Source: Asterias amurensis (taxonomy: Eukaryota > Echinodermata > Asteroidea > Forcipulatida > Asteriidae). From it: a stretch of DNA of 64,000 nt. Of this stretch, positions 36,101 through 45,853 are shown piece by piece. The stretch lies in assembly GCF_032118995.1 (NCBI RefSeq), contig NC_092661.1, positions 12,710,494-12,774,493 on the forward strand. Direction: 5' to 3'. The notes below the pieces were generated by a model. The model had not been told where the DNA came from, ran no database searches, and worked only from the letters and a program-made list of their open reading frames with translations. Positions within the stretch are counted from its first letter, which is position 1. Each line of letters starts with the position of its first letter. The position numbers and the translations under genes are program-made.

Positions 36101-36874
36101 TCAAATCACACCTGCGCATATGCCTGTGGATTTTATCAATGTTTTTAAAACTATTTTTCCATTTACACGCAGACAATGTATTGTTTACTCACACAATCTA
36201 ATAAAAAGTATTAAATGGCACAACCAGCATGCTAAAAAGGGGGCTTCATAAAGAGAATGCAAATGAAAACTAGTTTTATTTTGCCAAAAGTGACCCCTAG
36301 AAAAAAATGTTCTACCCCCTTGCAAGTGCACAATGAAAGTTCACACTTGTTTCAGGTTTCAGCGATGTATACATTGGATAAAACACAGCTCGGTATTTAT
36401 ACCTGATGCAATTTGAACATCTATCCTTGCAGTAACTCCTATTAAATAAAAGATTAATTGCTACCAGACGAACTCGGTGGTCTGAGTAAACAGTACTTTT
36501 AAACACTACATGTTTGTTTGAGTAAACTACATCCCAAAGCAAATTGAACAGAACAAAAGTTTTGTAAATGAAAATTTACCTCATTGCAACTGTCCCTTCT
36601 GTGCAGCACCCTAGCTTTGAAAAATAATAAGTAAATTTTTGACTGTACCTTTAGTGAGTATCACCTCGGGTTCAACCAGTTCAATGCGTTCAACATTCTG
36701 TGCAGCAATATTGAGAATCTGTTCATCAATCAAACCCACTTGGAATGGCAGGGACATCAAACTTCTCCTCAGAAGCTCTAAGACTTGGTCCGGAAGATTG
36801 TGTTTTTTCTTCTGATCAGGCGGTCGTTGGGGGGAAGATTTCTTTTTGGAGTCGGATGATGAACCTGATCCCAT
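30168..36874 (-). CDS. Cyclic nucleotide-binding-domain-like protein, 10 coding exons (462 aa)
   Basis: A predicted CNB-fold protein; partner and pathway unknown. Minus-strand exons: 36649-36874, 35885-36044, 35339-35507, 34708-34862, 33990-34066, 33253-33353, 32874-32975, 32672-32789, 31515-31652, 30168-30310. All GT-AG with consistent phases. The acceptors of the exons starting at 32975 and 31652 are pyrimidine-poor and less certain. CNB module 1 spans about 45-150, with IYILIDGEAQV and cassette FGELSTLYDLPCTATV (109-124). Module 2 spans about 186-290 (VPLFKHW, DEIVIIIKGRVEVF, SSASVKT). A third start (about 331-369, LSKTRFLSDVPLDGLYSI) looks like a truncated CNB. C120 stands where PKA/PKG-type sites have the phosphate-binding arginine. 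The N-terminus MGSGSS fits a myristoylation signal, followed by a basic stretch. I cannot name an orthologue. Confidence 0.85.
30512..30760. mobile_element. Palindromic MITE, GGGCCC family (copy 6)
   Basis: Ends GGGCCCAATTTCACTTAGGT and AGCGCTATGAAATTGGGCCC; arms contain GATAAAAACAGGATTACC and its partner. Well preserved. It lies in the last intron of the CNB-like gene. Confidence 0.87.
31205..31462 (+). mobile_element. tRNA(Leu-like)-derived SINE
   Basis: The head ATCGTGGCCAAGCGGTTAAG resembles a tRNA-Leu A-box region, with GGTTTGAGTCC as a weak B box at 31281-31292. The body continues with CAGCAAGATGCCTTACCG and GCACGTAAAAGACCCCAGTA. It ends close to the penultimate exon of the CNB-like gene. 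Confidence 0.7.
31885..32560 (+). mobile_element. tRNA-derived SINE interrupted by a MITE
   Basis: The head CATCAGGTTGGCTTAGTGGT with B box GTTTGAATCCC (31942-31953) and body CTTGAGCAAGATACTTCATC run up to 32042. After the MITE at 32043-32415 the SINE body resumes (GTGCACATAAAACAACCTAG, GGTGTTTCTGGTTCACACAG). In the intron between CNB-like exons 8 and 9. Confidence 0.7.
32043..32415. mobile_element. MITE of the AAAGCCATTGGACAC family (copy 3, nested in a SINE)
   Basis: TTAAAGCCATTGGACCCTTT at the left and AAAGGGTCCAATGGCTTTAA at the right are perfect 20-bp inverted termini. The interior is the reverse complement of 9257-9622. TTAA lies at both borders, consistent with a TTAA target or with TTAA being part of the terminal repeat. 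Confidence 0.88.
33700..33903 (-). mobile_element. tRNA-derived SINE (minus)
   Basis: Read on the minus strand it begins GGCGTGTCATAGCCAAGTGG and has a B box matching GGGTTCGATACCC (33817-33829), then TTGAGCAAGGCACTTGACC. It lies in the intron between CNB-like exons 5 and 6. Confidence 0.72.
34160..34366 (-). mobile_element. SINE body fragment
   Basis: CTAAACTCCCTGGGGAGCAC and CCAAGGTTCCCATTTATTCACC correspond to the body of the SINE at 39330-39677 in the same orientation. It has no tRNA head and is cut by the adjoining element at 34367. Confidence 0.55.
34367..34632. mobile_element. Short element with TTAAAGGGAAGGTACACG end
   Basis: The left tip TTAAAGGGAAGGTACACGTT resembles the tips of 15812-16190, and the right border is CACCCTTTAA. 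The interior differs (CACACAGTGCACACGTCTCT, GACATGACGTCACGTTTATG, AT-rich tail). It is possibly a related element with a different centre; borders are tentative. Confidence 0.45.
35717..35855. mobile_element. AGGCCT-ended short element (copy 3)
   Basis: The ends TTCAGGCCTTGACC and GAGGCCTGAA are inverted. The interior has GGGGCACAACAAAGGGGCAT, CTATGAGGAAACTTTGCAAA and GGGCACCACTGCAATTTCTG. It ends about 30 bp before CNB-like exon 2. Confidence 0.72.
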
Positions 36875-36943
36875 GCTGAGATTGCTTCAGATCACCTTCT
36901 TGCATCTTTGGAGAATCATTTCTTGAACCCCTGATGATTAAAC

Positions 36944-37943
36944 CTGGAAGTGGAAGAGGTAGGTTTCTAGATTTGTATCTGAATATTTTTGCCTATAGGC
37001 CTAGCTCTGCTTACTCCTGAATTCTGCACTTTAGGATCTATCATTCTCCACTTAATGGAGTAAGCGCCAAAATTCTGCGCTAGCTGTTTAAGACTAAGCA
37101 AAGAACGCTTTAGTAACCTGGAGCACAGGCTCACAAGCAAAAGTTCTTTGCTAACCTGGGAGAACATTGACATTGGTGCGGATTCAAAAATCATACAACT
37201 TCTGATCAAACCTGTTGTTAATGGCACTTAGCACCAGACACCGAGTGATCAAAAAATCCAACAGAGAACCAACGGCTCTTTTCATTCAGAGCCAACACTC
37301 ACCCTAACCTTTCTCTATGGTTGTAACTTGTACCCCCAAGTTTGCAATTTATTTATATTTTCTTCTGATCAGAGTGAATCAGACATCAGTTAGTTACTTT
37401 TGCTGGGCTGTGCACCATTCTTGGCAGGGTTTTATACTTCATCAATTTCAATTGCAACTGGACAACATGCTGGATTTCATCTGTCAAAATTCTTGTCAAT
37501 TTTTCATAATCATTAGGCCTACTAATACTATGTACTAATAATAATACTACCCGCATGTGCTTACCATACTCATCACTGCCACTTTTGCACTACTACACTA
37601 CTACAGTGGCAGTGAGTGACCAGTGCAGTGGAGTGTTACTGATTAACAATTGCATAATAGAGAGACTAACTTATTTTTGTTTAGTTTAGGCAACCTATCG
37701 TCAGTAGTAGCCTACACCATGTTGGGTAGGCTAGATAACTTAACTCTAGTCTATAGACGTCGTCTGCTATTTTTTGTTCAGGAAATCATTGTCATTTTGT
37801 GGATTTGACACGTTTGAACAGTTTCTACATATTGTTGTTAGTACATAGGGTTGTAGTAAATATCACTACAAAGTTGTGTGTAAATTTATAGCCTACTAGT
37901 CTACAAGTTCCAGAGATAAGGTGAAAAGATAAACTCTTCTTAC
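36944..37943 (-). other. Possible 5' UTR intron of the CNB-like gene
   Basis: On the minus strand a strong donor (CCAAG|GTAAGA) lies at 37944/37943, and an acceptor (CACTTCCAG|GTTTAATC) lies at 36944/36943, 69 bp upstream of the start codon. This would place a non-coding first exon around 37944-38030. It rests on splice-site consensus alone. Confidence 0.35.
37255..37400 (+). repeat. Retroelement tail fragment (GGCTCTT hairpin type)
   Basis: CCAACGGCTCTTTTCATTCAGA, AGCCAACACTCACCCTAAC and TTGTAACTTGTACCCCCAAG match, in order, 45178-45290. The GGCTCT/AGAGCC hairpin downstream of a GAAAC motif is typical of some Penelope-like element termini. Only the tail is present. Confidence 0.45.
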
Positions 37944-38479
37944 CTTGGTTTTTCAGTCTGCTGCATGCACTGATCACGACACTTATTGATCGCCTATGGT
38001 TACTGCAAGTGCCCCCTCTAGAGTTCGGGCTCATTGCCCTCTACTGTTGAAATCAATTCAGCCAAAAGGAACAAATCCAACTTTTTCAGTGCTTGGGTAA
38101 GGACTAGGAATGTCACTCTACAGATCCACTTGTGTGAAGATTTGTCAAAACTTGGACCGCGTAATCCCCAACCTCCACCAAACAAATAGTTTGAAATAAA
38201 TAAATAAAAGAAAAACGAGAGAGTGCAGCAAGAGTGCATAGCGCCCTCTTTTGGAATGACAGTGTTAGTAAACATGGCACCCTCTGGTCGGTTTTGTGTG
38301 TCAGAATTTCTACCGCGAAACTCAAACAACACTGTTCATCAGTGATTGAGTCGGCTGTTTTCATAGCTGACAGGGGGTTTCAATCAGGTAGGATATCTTC
38401 TGATAATTGTACTTTAATGCAGACTGTAATTTTTTGTATAATAGACCAGCATAAAATAAAGAAAATTTAATGTAAACTG

Positions 38480-38650
38480 CAAACTAGCCGCACGCGCAAA
38501 CAAGCCGCACGCACAATATTTTGCGCGCAATCTTAAGATCGGCGGCGCACCCGGCCCATCCCGGCCATCTTATAAAGCTTGCGTGCGGCATTTAGCGTGT
38601 GCGGATATGAAGTTTGCGCGCTACATTCGTTTTGTTTACAAACAAAAGGT
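38480..38650. repeat. GC-rich imperfect inverted repeat
   Basis: AACTAGCCGCACGCGCAAAC at the left faces GCGTGCGGCATTTAGCG and GTTTGCGCGC at the right. CpG is dense compared with flanking DNA. It could be a decayed foldback or part of a promoter CpG-rich stretch between the divergent CNB-like and KIF25 genes. Confidence 0.4.
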
Positions 38651-39058
38651 GCCGCGTATGTGCAGTTCGCTTGCTTGCGCATTGCTCATCAGTTCCTGGA
38701 CATCTTCATTTTTAATTTATTGGGTTTTATTAGTTCAGGTTTCGGTCTTTTAAGATCCCTTTTAAATTTCTGAAGCCTGAACTGAAGGAATTGTTTTGAA
38801 AAAGTATGATGAAATTTGCGTGGAATACTTGGTACGGAGTCTAAAGGGTCTCTATCTATGATCTATTACGTACTTTTTTTTCTAACACAAAACACAAATG
38901 CGACCATGCCAATTCCCAATTGCCATATAATAGGCCCATAAGCAGGTTTATCGCGATTCATAAACACAATGCATTGTGGGAAGGAATATGAGGCGGTTTC
39001 TATGCAGTTTCTACGACTCGTGCACGCAACGCCTATAAAACTATACCTTTGTGAGGGT

Positions 39059-39783
39059 CATAGAAATAGAACCCGGAGAACGCTGAGTGTCTCATTGAGC
39101 GTGCGGTTTTGTTGTGAGACCATTTTTATGGACGCGCACACGCCATTTTCGTAACGCGTGTATGGCAAAATATTTTGCCATACAATTTTGCCATACAATG
39201 ACATCATCATTGACCAATGAAAACACTAGAAATGGTCTGTGCGCTGACATATTGCCATTTTGCCATACGCGCGTGTCACACGATGATAATTTTGCCATTT
39301 TTAAATATTATTATTATTAGTTTTTTTTATTAACCCGTTTTTATATAGCGCTTTTCACACCCGGAGGGCGTCACAAAGCGCTTCACATTATTACCCCTGG
39401 TCACTGGGCCTTAATTCACTCCTTAAACCATCTCAGCTCCCTGGTGGGGAGTATGCAGCCTGTGCAACATTAATATGCGCTACTTGGCTAAATCAACCAC
39501 AAGAACCATCTCTGCCCTCACAGGTACCCATTTACCCCTGGGTGGAGAGAAGCAATTATAGTTAAGTGTCTTGCTCAGAGACACAAGTGTCACGACCGGG
39601 ATTCGAACCCACACTCTGCTGAACAGAAGCATCAGAGCTTGAATTCGGTGCTCTTATCCGCTCGGCCACGACACCCCAAGACACATCGCGCCATACGCGC
39701 GTATTGCGCGGTATTGATACGCCGCGTCCACAGACGACACAGAGGGTGGTCGAGCTCAGCGTTCTCCGGGTTCTATTTCTATG
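39059..39783. mobile_element. Non-autonomous DNA element with 29-bp perfect terminal inverted repeats
   Basis: Positions 39059-39087 (start CATAGAAATAGAACCCGGAG) are the exact reverse complement of 39755-39783. The interior is CpG-rich, includes a perfect 26-bp palindrome (39159-39184) and several TTTTGCCATA repeats, and carries a SINE at 39330-39677. No transposase is present. A target-site duplication is not obvious. Confidence 0.75.
39330..39677 (-). mobile_element. tRNA-derived SINE, long copy (minus)
   Basis: On the minus strand it starts GGGGTGTCGTGGCCGAGCGG, with B box GGGTTCGAATCCCG (39597-39610). The body follows with CTGAGCAAGACACTTAACTA, GGTACCTGTGAGGGCAGAGA and AGCTGAGATGGTTTAAGGAG, and the 3' end is GCGCTTTGTGACGCCCTCCG then AAAAGCGCTATATAAA. 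This is the most complete member of the family here and a reference for the partial copies. Confidence 0.88.
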
Positions 39784-41221
39784 GTGATGGTTCAACAGCG
39801 CCCTCTCTTGATATTTTGCTATTCGCGATAATACTTATATAGCCCATCGGCCATTGTCCACAGATTTACACTACACTGTCCGACTGTTTGAAGATAAATA
39901 TTAGTAGTAGTCTAGTAGGAAAGCTTCCCTTAAAACTGAGGTGCTGTAGTTTTTGAGAAATGAGTAAAAAAAAAAATGTCACAAAAATATGTTTCGTCTC
40001 AGTTTAGCATGCACTAAACGTATTAACCAGTTCTGGCTGGTGGTATGTTATTGTGATGGTATAATTATCTGGTTATTATGTTTTTACATGCTATAAAATA
40101 ATTACTATTTTTCTCAGAAACTACAGCACCTCAGTATGTAATATTTGAAGGGAAGCTTTTTACTATAATTATCTTTAAACCCTTTTACCCGTGTTAGTGT
40201 AAGTTTGATGTAAATCTGGGGACGACATTTTGAAAAAGTACCCGAATCCTTTAATGTGCCTACAAGTTTAAATCGGATTAAAGTTGTAGCTCACTGATCA
40301 CTCAGCGGTGGCAGAAGTTTGCACAGGGATTGAACTTTGAAGTTTGCACCAAACAAGTAACAACACAAAAAACCAATATTGTTGCTCTTGTTAAATTATT
40401 TTTTAATAAAACTGTTCATTCATATTGTGTATGTACATCATTCTAAATCGCCTCCATGTTTAAATTGATTTAAAAAACCTTTCCCTACAGATGCCTAGAC
40501 ACTAGACAGATAGTATGTACTACATAATGTAGTGAGACACGTCTCCCTTTAATGCTAAAATGGCAAAGTCAAAGTGGGCAGTTGCTGTACTCCTTTCCAA
40601 AAAGGCTACCTCCGTATTTTGGTCAGCCTTGACAATGAATTGTCTAGGACATGTAGGACTAGGTTTTATAAAGCACTCATGATTGTGTGTACTGTTACCA
40701 AGGAGACAGCGTTATACTGGTTTCATCAATGGGTGAATGTAGGTCCAATAGCATTTGTGTCCCAGGTCATATTTACTTTAGACTCTGGACATCGGGAGTG
40801 TCAAGTGCTTGTCATACAGATTTATTTGCACTATAAATTTTGTACAAATATTATTTTGTAGGCCCTACTCGCAGTCAAACTTCCATTATACAGTGCACAG
40901 AGTTTGCAATTTCATAGACAGTATTTAGCTCAAGGAAGTAAGTACTTTGTTGTATTTTGTTGTAATATTACCTGTTTCAACCTCTATGTGTGTATTACAG
41001 AATATTTCTCTCAGTAAATAAAGAAACTTTAAGAAGTCTGAGTAAGCCACAATTACCCGGTATTCTATTCAGACAAAAACATTTTTCTCAGTTGTTGTAG
41101 AGGTGCATTGGAGAACCACTGCCATTGCTGAAAGAATGCAATGCTAAGAAATATTCTGATGTGTATTTCACACTCATAATTTTGTTTCTGTTTTTGTTTT
41201 TGTTTCCAGTTGTTACATGAC

Positions 41222-44200
41222 ATGCCTGTTACTATCACCATGCCTCGCCAACAAGCACCGATGGATCTCACCCATTTCATTCCTGATAAGATGAAAGAAT
41301 GTGATCGCAAAATACGGGTAAGAACTTAAACGGAAGCGGAGGTTCAGAAAGTCATCCTTATTAATAAAATTTTGTTAAATTCTTTCTTAACAGTTGGGCC
41401 TACTTTATTATTTGTGTTCGTGGTTTGTGAAAACACTGCAAAACAACAACTAAAAACTGAAGTGTACAGAAGTGCCCCATTATTGGTGCACTTTGGAGAG
41501 TAAAATGCCCCATACCAACTGGCCTTAATTTCACTGTGCAGCAGAATCCTCTTTGCATTTCGCTGCATTAACTTATTTGTAACAGGGTGCCTAGAAAACT
41601 CCTACACATGTTGTTGGTATTAAAGCTAAACATAGGAACTGATCCAGACTAGAAATTAGAAGAACATCTGAAGTCAACATGGGTGATAGTCACATTTCAT
41701 TTAAATGTAATTGGTTTACAAACTGATTTTTGGGGTTGAACAAAGAATTGACTAGAGTGGGATTCGAACCAACGACCTCCGGATTAACGTGCCGGCGCTC
41801 TACCAACTGAGCTATCTAGCCCTATGTTGGTGGTGTCCCTATTTTGTCAATATCTTTGTTCGGGGGTGCCAGTCAGAAGCCATACAACCGTTAACTGCCG
41901 TGTAGCCAGGGATCACACCTAAATTACGATACAACCTGGGAAGCGGCAGCTAGGGGATCACCTTAAGGGGATGCAACTTTTTGTTTCAGATATCAATATA
42001 AACCACAAGGTTTACAAACTATAATATTCAGGCTCGAAATTACACAGAGGCCATGGCCTTTGTTGCTCTGGTCTTGGCCTTGGTGCCCTTTTAGGTTTTG
42101 CATAGGAAGCACCCCTTTGCAAAATGGAAATGGCCTTGCCCCCTCAAAGATGAAATTCCAGGTCTGAATATTAATCCCCCACCTTTCCAAGCCTTAAATC
42201 TTGTATGCGGCATCTACACACTTTTTGTAGTCAAACTCTCAACTCTGTTTTTGTGATCTTACAGAAAAAAGATGAAAGAATCATTGCCCTGGAAACAGAA
42301 AATGCCATGCTGTATCTCAAACTGGCACAGGTAAGTGTGGTATGGGTAAAACAGGTGAACATATTCCATTGTAACCCCCTCAAAGAGGTGCCCTTTATAT
42401 GCAAAAGAAGAACAAAGTATCTGATGGGATTATTACGGTGATCTATTTTAAAGAAGCATTTTTTTTAAACTAAAAGTTGTAATTTTTTTCTCAGAAAAAA
42501 TCAAAAGTAAAAAAGATAAAACTAATGATAACAATTTTTGTACAGGAAAATCATACATAAAATAAAATCAACATGGAGAATGGATGTGATGTGTGTCTAT
42601 ATAGTTCTTGTGGATACCGTTGCTCATTCTTGGGAGGTCTTTGCTTATTCTTGGGATGTCTTTGCTTATTCTTAGGATTTCTGTGCTCATTCATTGATGT
42701 CTTTGCTCATTCCTTGGTACGTCTTTGTCATTCTTTGGATGTCTTTGCTCATTCTTGGTATGTCTTTTGCATTATTGGGATGTCTTTGCTTAATCTTCTC
42801 ATTGTCTTTGTTTGTATCCCTGAGACAGCTTCAAGGTGAAGTAATCAGCAGTCGTGAGGCCATGGGTCATCTGAAACGTGTTATGGATGTTGAGGATGAT
42901 ACACAGCTGCGTGTTGGACGTGCCTGCTCTCAAATCTATCAGCAAGTGCAGGTACATTTACGGCACTTTAAGGCCACATTGTTTTAAAGGCCCTAGCCAC
43001 TATTGGTAATTACTCAAAATAATTGGTAGCATTAAAACCTACTCGATAACAATCAATGGAGAGCTGTTGATAGTATAAAGCATTGTGAGAAACGGCTCCC
43101 TCTGAAGTAACATAGTTTTCGAGAAAGAAGTAACTTTCCACGAATTTTATTTTGAGACCAAGCAAAGGGCACCACTGCATTAAGTTCTCCTTATCAGAGT
43201 TTATCTGAACAACTTTCAGGTTAACTTTCTTACAGGTTGATTTTAATTGTAACCGCTGCCAAAACATAGGATTCGAACTGCCTCTAGCTACCGGGCAATC
43301 TCGGTAGTCTAGTTGGTAAGATACTGCTCTAGAATTGCAAGGGTCGTGGGTTAGAATCCCACCCGAGTAATATGCCTAGTGATATTTTTCACAGGACTCG
43401 GGAAAGCACTGAGTATACAGTGCATACTGGGGGGGAAAAAAACAAAATTAATATACCTCATTTCGTTTTTCTTCTTTCAGGACACTAAGCGTGACCTAAA
43501 GCAGCTACGTGAAGTTGTGAGGTCGATACCGAGTAAGATGACCTTTGACCTGACTGCGCTCCAAGACAAAGCAGCGTCTCTCAGTCAGTCGCTCATCACG
43601 GATAATTTGGAGTCGAAAGGTATGGATTAATGAAACGTTAAAACTTGATATTATTTTGATATCAGTTCTCAACAACTTTAGTTTTTGTAGTTGCCTGGAT
43701 TGATAACAACAGGAAAGTTGTTGCTCTGAAAATTATTCCTCATCATCATTACAGTTGTGTCCTTGAGCAAGATGCTTACTGTAATGGCTTCTCTTCACCC
43801 AGGGGTATAAATTGGAGATTGTGGAGATCATGATAGCTGATATGTTTGCCTTAACCCAGTACATTCCAAATTCTCCACGCACAGGCAGGACTCCCCATAA
43901 TGTCAAAAAAAGTTAATATCTCCACACTTTCTCTTTCATTTGAAACTGTAAAATTCACATTATTTCACCGCAAAATGCCCCTGTCAATATCATGTTATGA
44001 TGTTATGTTTTTGGGATAGACCTGAGGGAGAGGCTGGAAGAGCTGGAGGAAGGAATCAAGACGGCTGAAGAGAGATTCACTAAGGAGAAAAAGAGAAGGA
44101 AACAGCTGCACAACACACTGGTGGTAAGTTAGGATGATTCTTGCACTGAAAGGTAAACGCATTCAAAAATTGCATCCAACAAAGTTCTAAAAAGTCAGGC

Positions 44201-45791
44201 CTCAAGTCAATAGTTAAATGCATCCATAGAAAATGCTGTGGTGCCCTGTGCTTTTGCTGTGGTGCCCTTTGCAAAGTTCCAATACAAATTAACATTAACA
44301 AATTAACAAATCAAGGCCTGAAAATCGCATCATTCGATAAAGTTGACTGGTACAGATTTCAAGCCATACTCGCATGTTATTCAACTTGATCACATAACCA
44401 GAAAGCTCCATTAAAGAATTTACAAGTTTGGCCACATTAATTTTAATGGATGAGCAGTTAATCTGCCTGGGGCTGTCAGCAGCCTTTACTGGTTTGTGCA
44501 TGATCCCATTGAATCCACTGTTTGGCAAAGGATTTTGGCTGTGTCCAAGTTGGCGGCTACAGCTAGGGCTTCAGCTAGATTTCCATAGCCACAGTCGTAG
44601 CGGTATATGCCAGTTAGGATATGGCCTTACATGAAGATACTTAGTGTGAGTCTGTGAGTTGCCAGCCAGAGGAAAGCGCCCGATTCATACTTCCTGCGAA
44701 TGCGAATACAATGCGGATTTGACGTGAATTTGCCACACAACTCTGTTTTCACAGCGATATTCACAAGAGAGTTGAGCGCAACTCAAACCCTGCAAATTAT
44801 TCGTTGCGAATATGTGATGTCAACATTCGTATCGCATTCACATTCGCAGTATGAACAAGGCTAAAGGATATTTTATTTTGGTCTCTTTTGTTAATGTAGC
44901 TTCTCCCCTGTAACAGTTCCACATGTTATTTTGTGTGTATTTTGTGTTTGTTTTCTTGTAGGAACTACGAGGTAACATCAGAGTGCATTGTAGATCCAGA
45001 CCAATCATGGCAAGAGACTCTAGGCAGGGCTCACAGTTGGAGCAGGTGGTTCATGTAATTGACGATGTGAGTACAGTATACAATTTTGATATAATTGCTG
45101 TAAAGCTCAACCACCACCAGCAGTCTAGCATTCTCCTGAAGACAAGCAGAGTATACTGTTTGAAACGTCGAGACAAAACCGGCTCTTCTTAGAGCCAACA
45201 CTCACACAATAGAAATTTACATGGTTGTACCCACAAGTTTACTATTTATTTATAGTTTCTTCCTATTTCTCCACACCAGGCAAAAGCTTCAAACAATACC
45301 TAATTGCTGTTAAGTTGAAAAATAACAAATAATTTTCTGAGTCGACCTATTTAAATTCTGAGGAGGTTTTTGTGCTAAGCAAGTCTTTAAAATCAATCGA
45401 TGAACACTTCAGTCCATGTCCAAAATTATTTGTCAAATATTATTTGGGATTTTACTCTTGCACTGAACTTTCCGAAGTCCTGCGGAAAAAGCTGAGGGCA
45501 TATTTCTTGTCCAACAATCCCGTATTCTAGAGCAGGGTTTCATTTCATGGCCGGCTTACCATCAAATTGTGTGCTTACTGTGCACTTTCTTCTGTGGTAA
45601 ACAGAGCCGTGAAATGGGCACATTATTTTAAGCAATAGGTCACTATGAACTTGCTCATCGACGGTTAGTTAGCATACTGTAATTGTGCAAAGTTATTTTG
45701 TAGTAGTGCAGTCTTTCTACATTAAAATAAGTTGCATTTGATCTAGTTCAAACATTGTGACAACCAAGCTGTCAATCAATCAATCAATCAG

Positions 45792-45853
<62 letters not shown>

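Noticed and set aside
41757-41830. tRNA gene on the minus strand
   Set aside because: The tRNA-like head is attached to the same composite body seen in six other places, so it is a SINE.
43296-43370. Functional tRNA gene
   Set aside because: A and B boxes are good, but the sequence continues into a SINE tail, and the anticodon and acceptor stems are not convincing.
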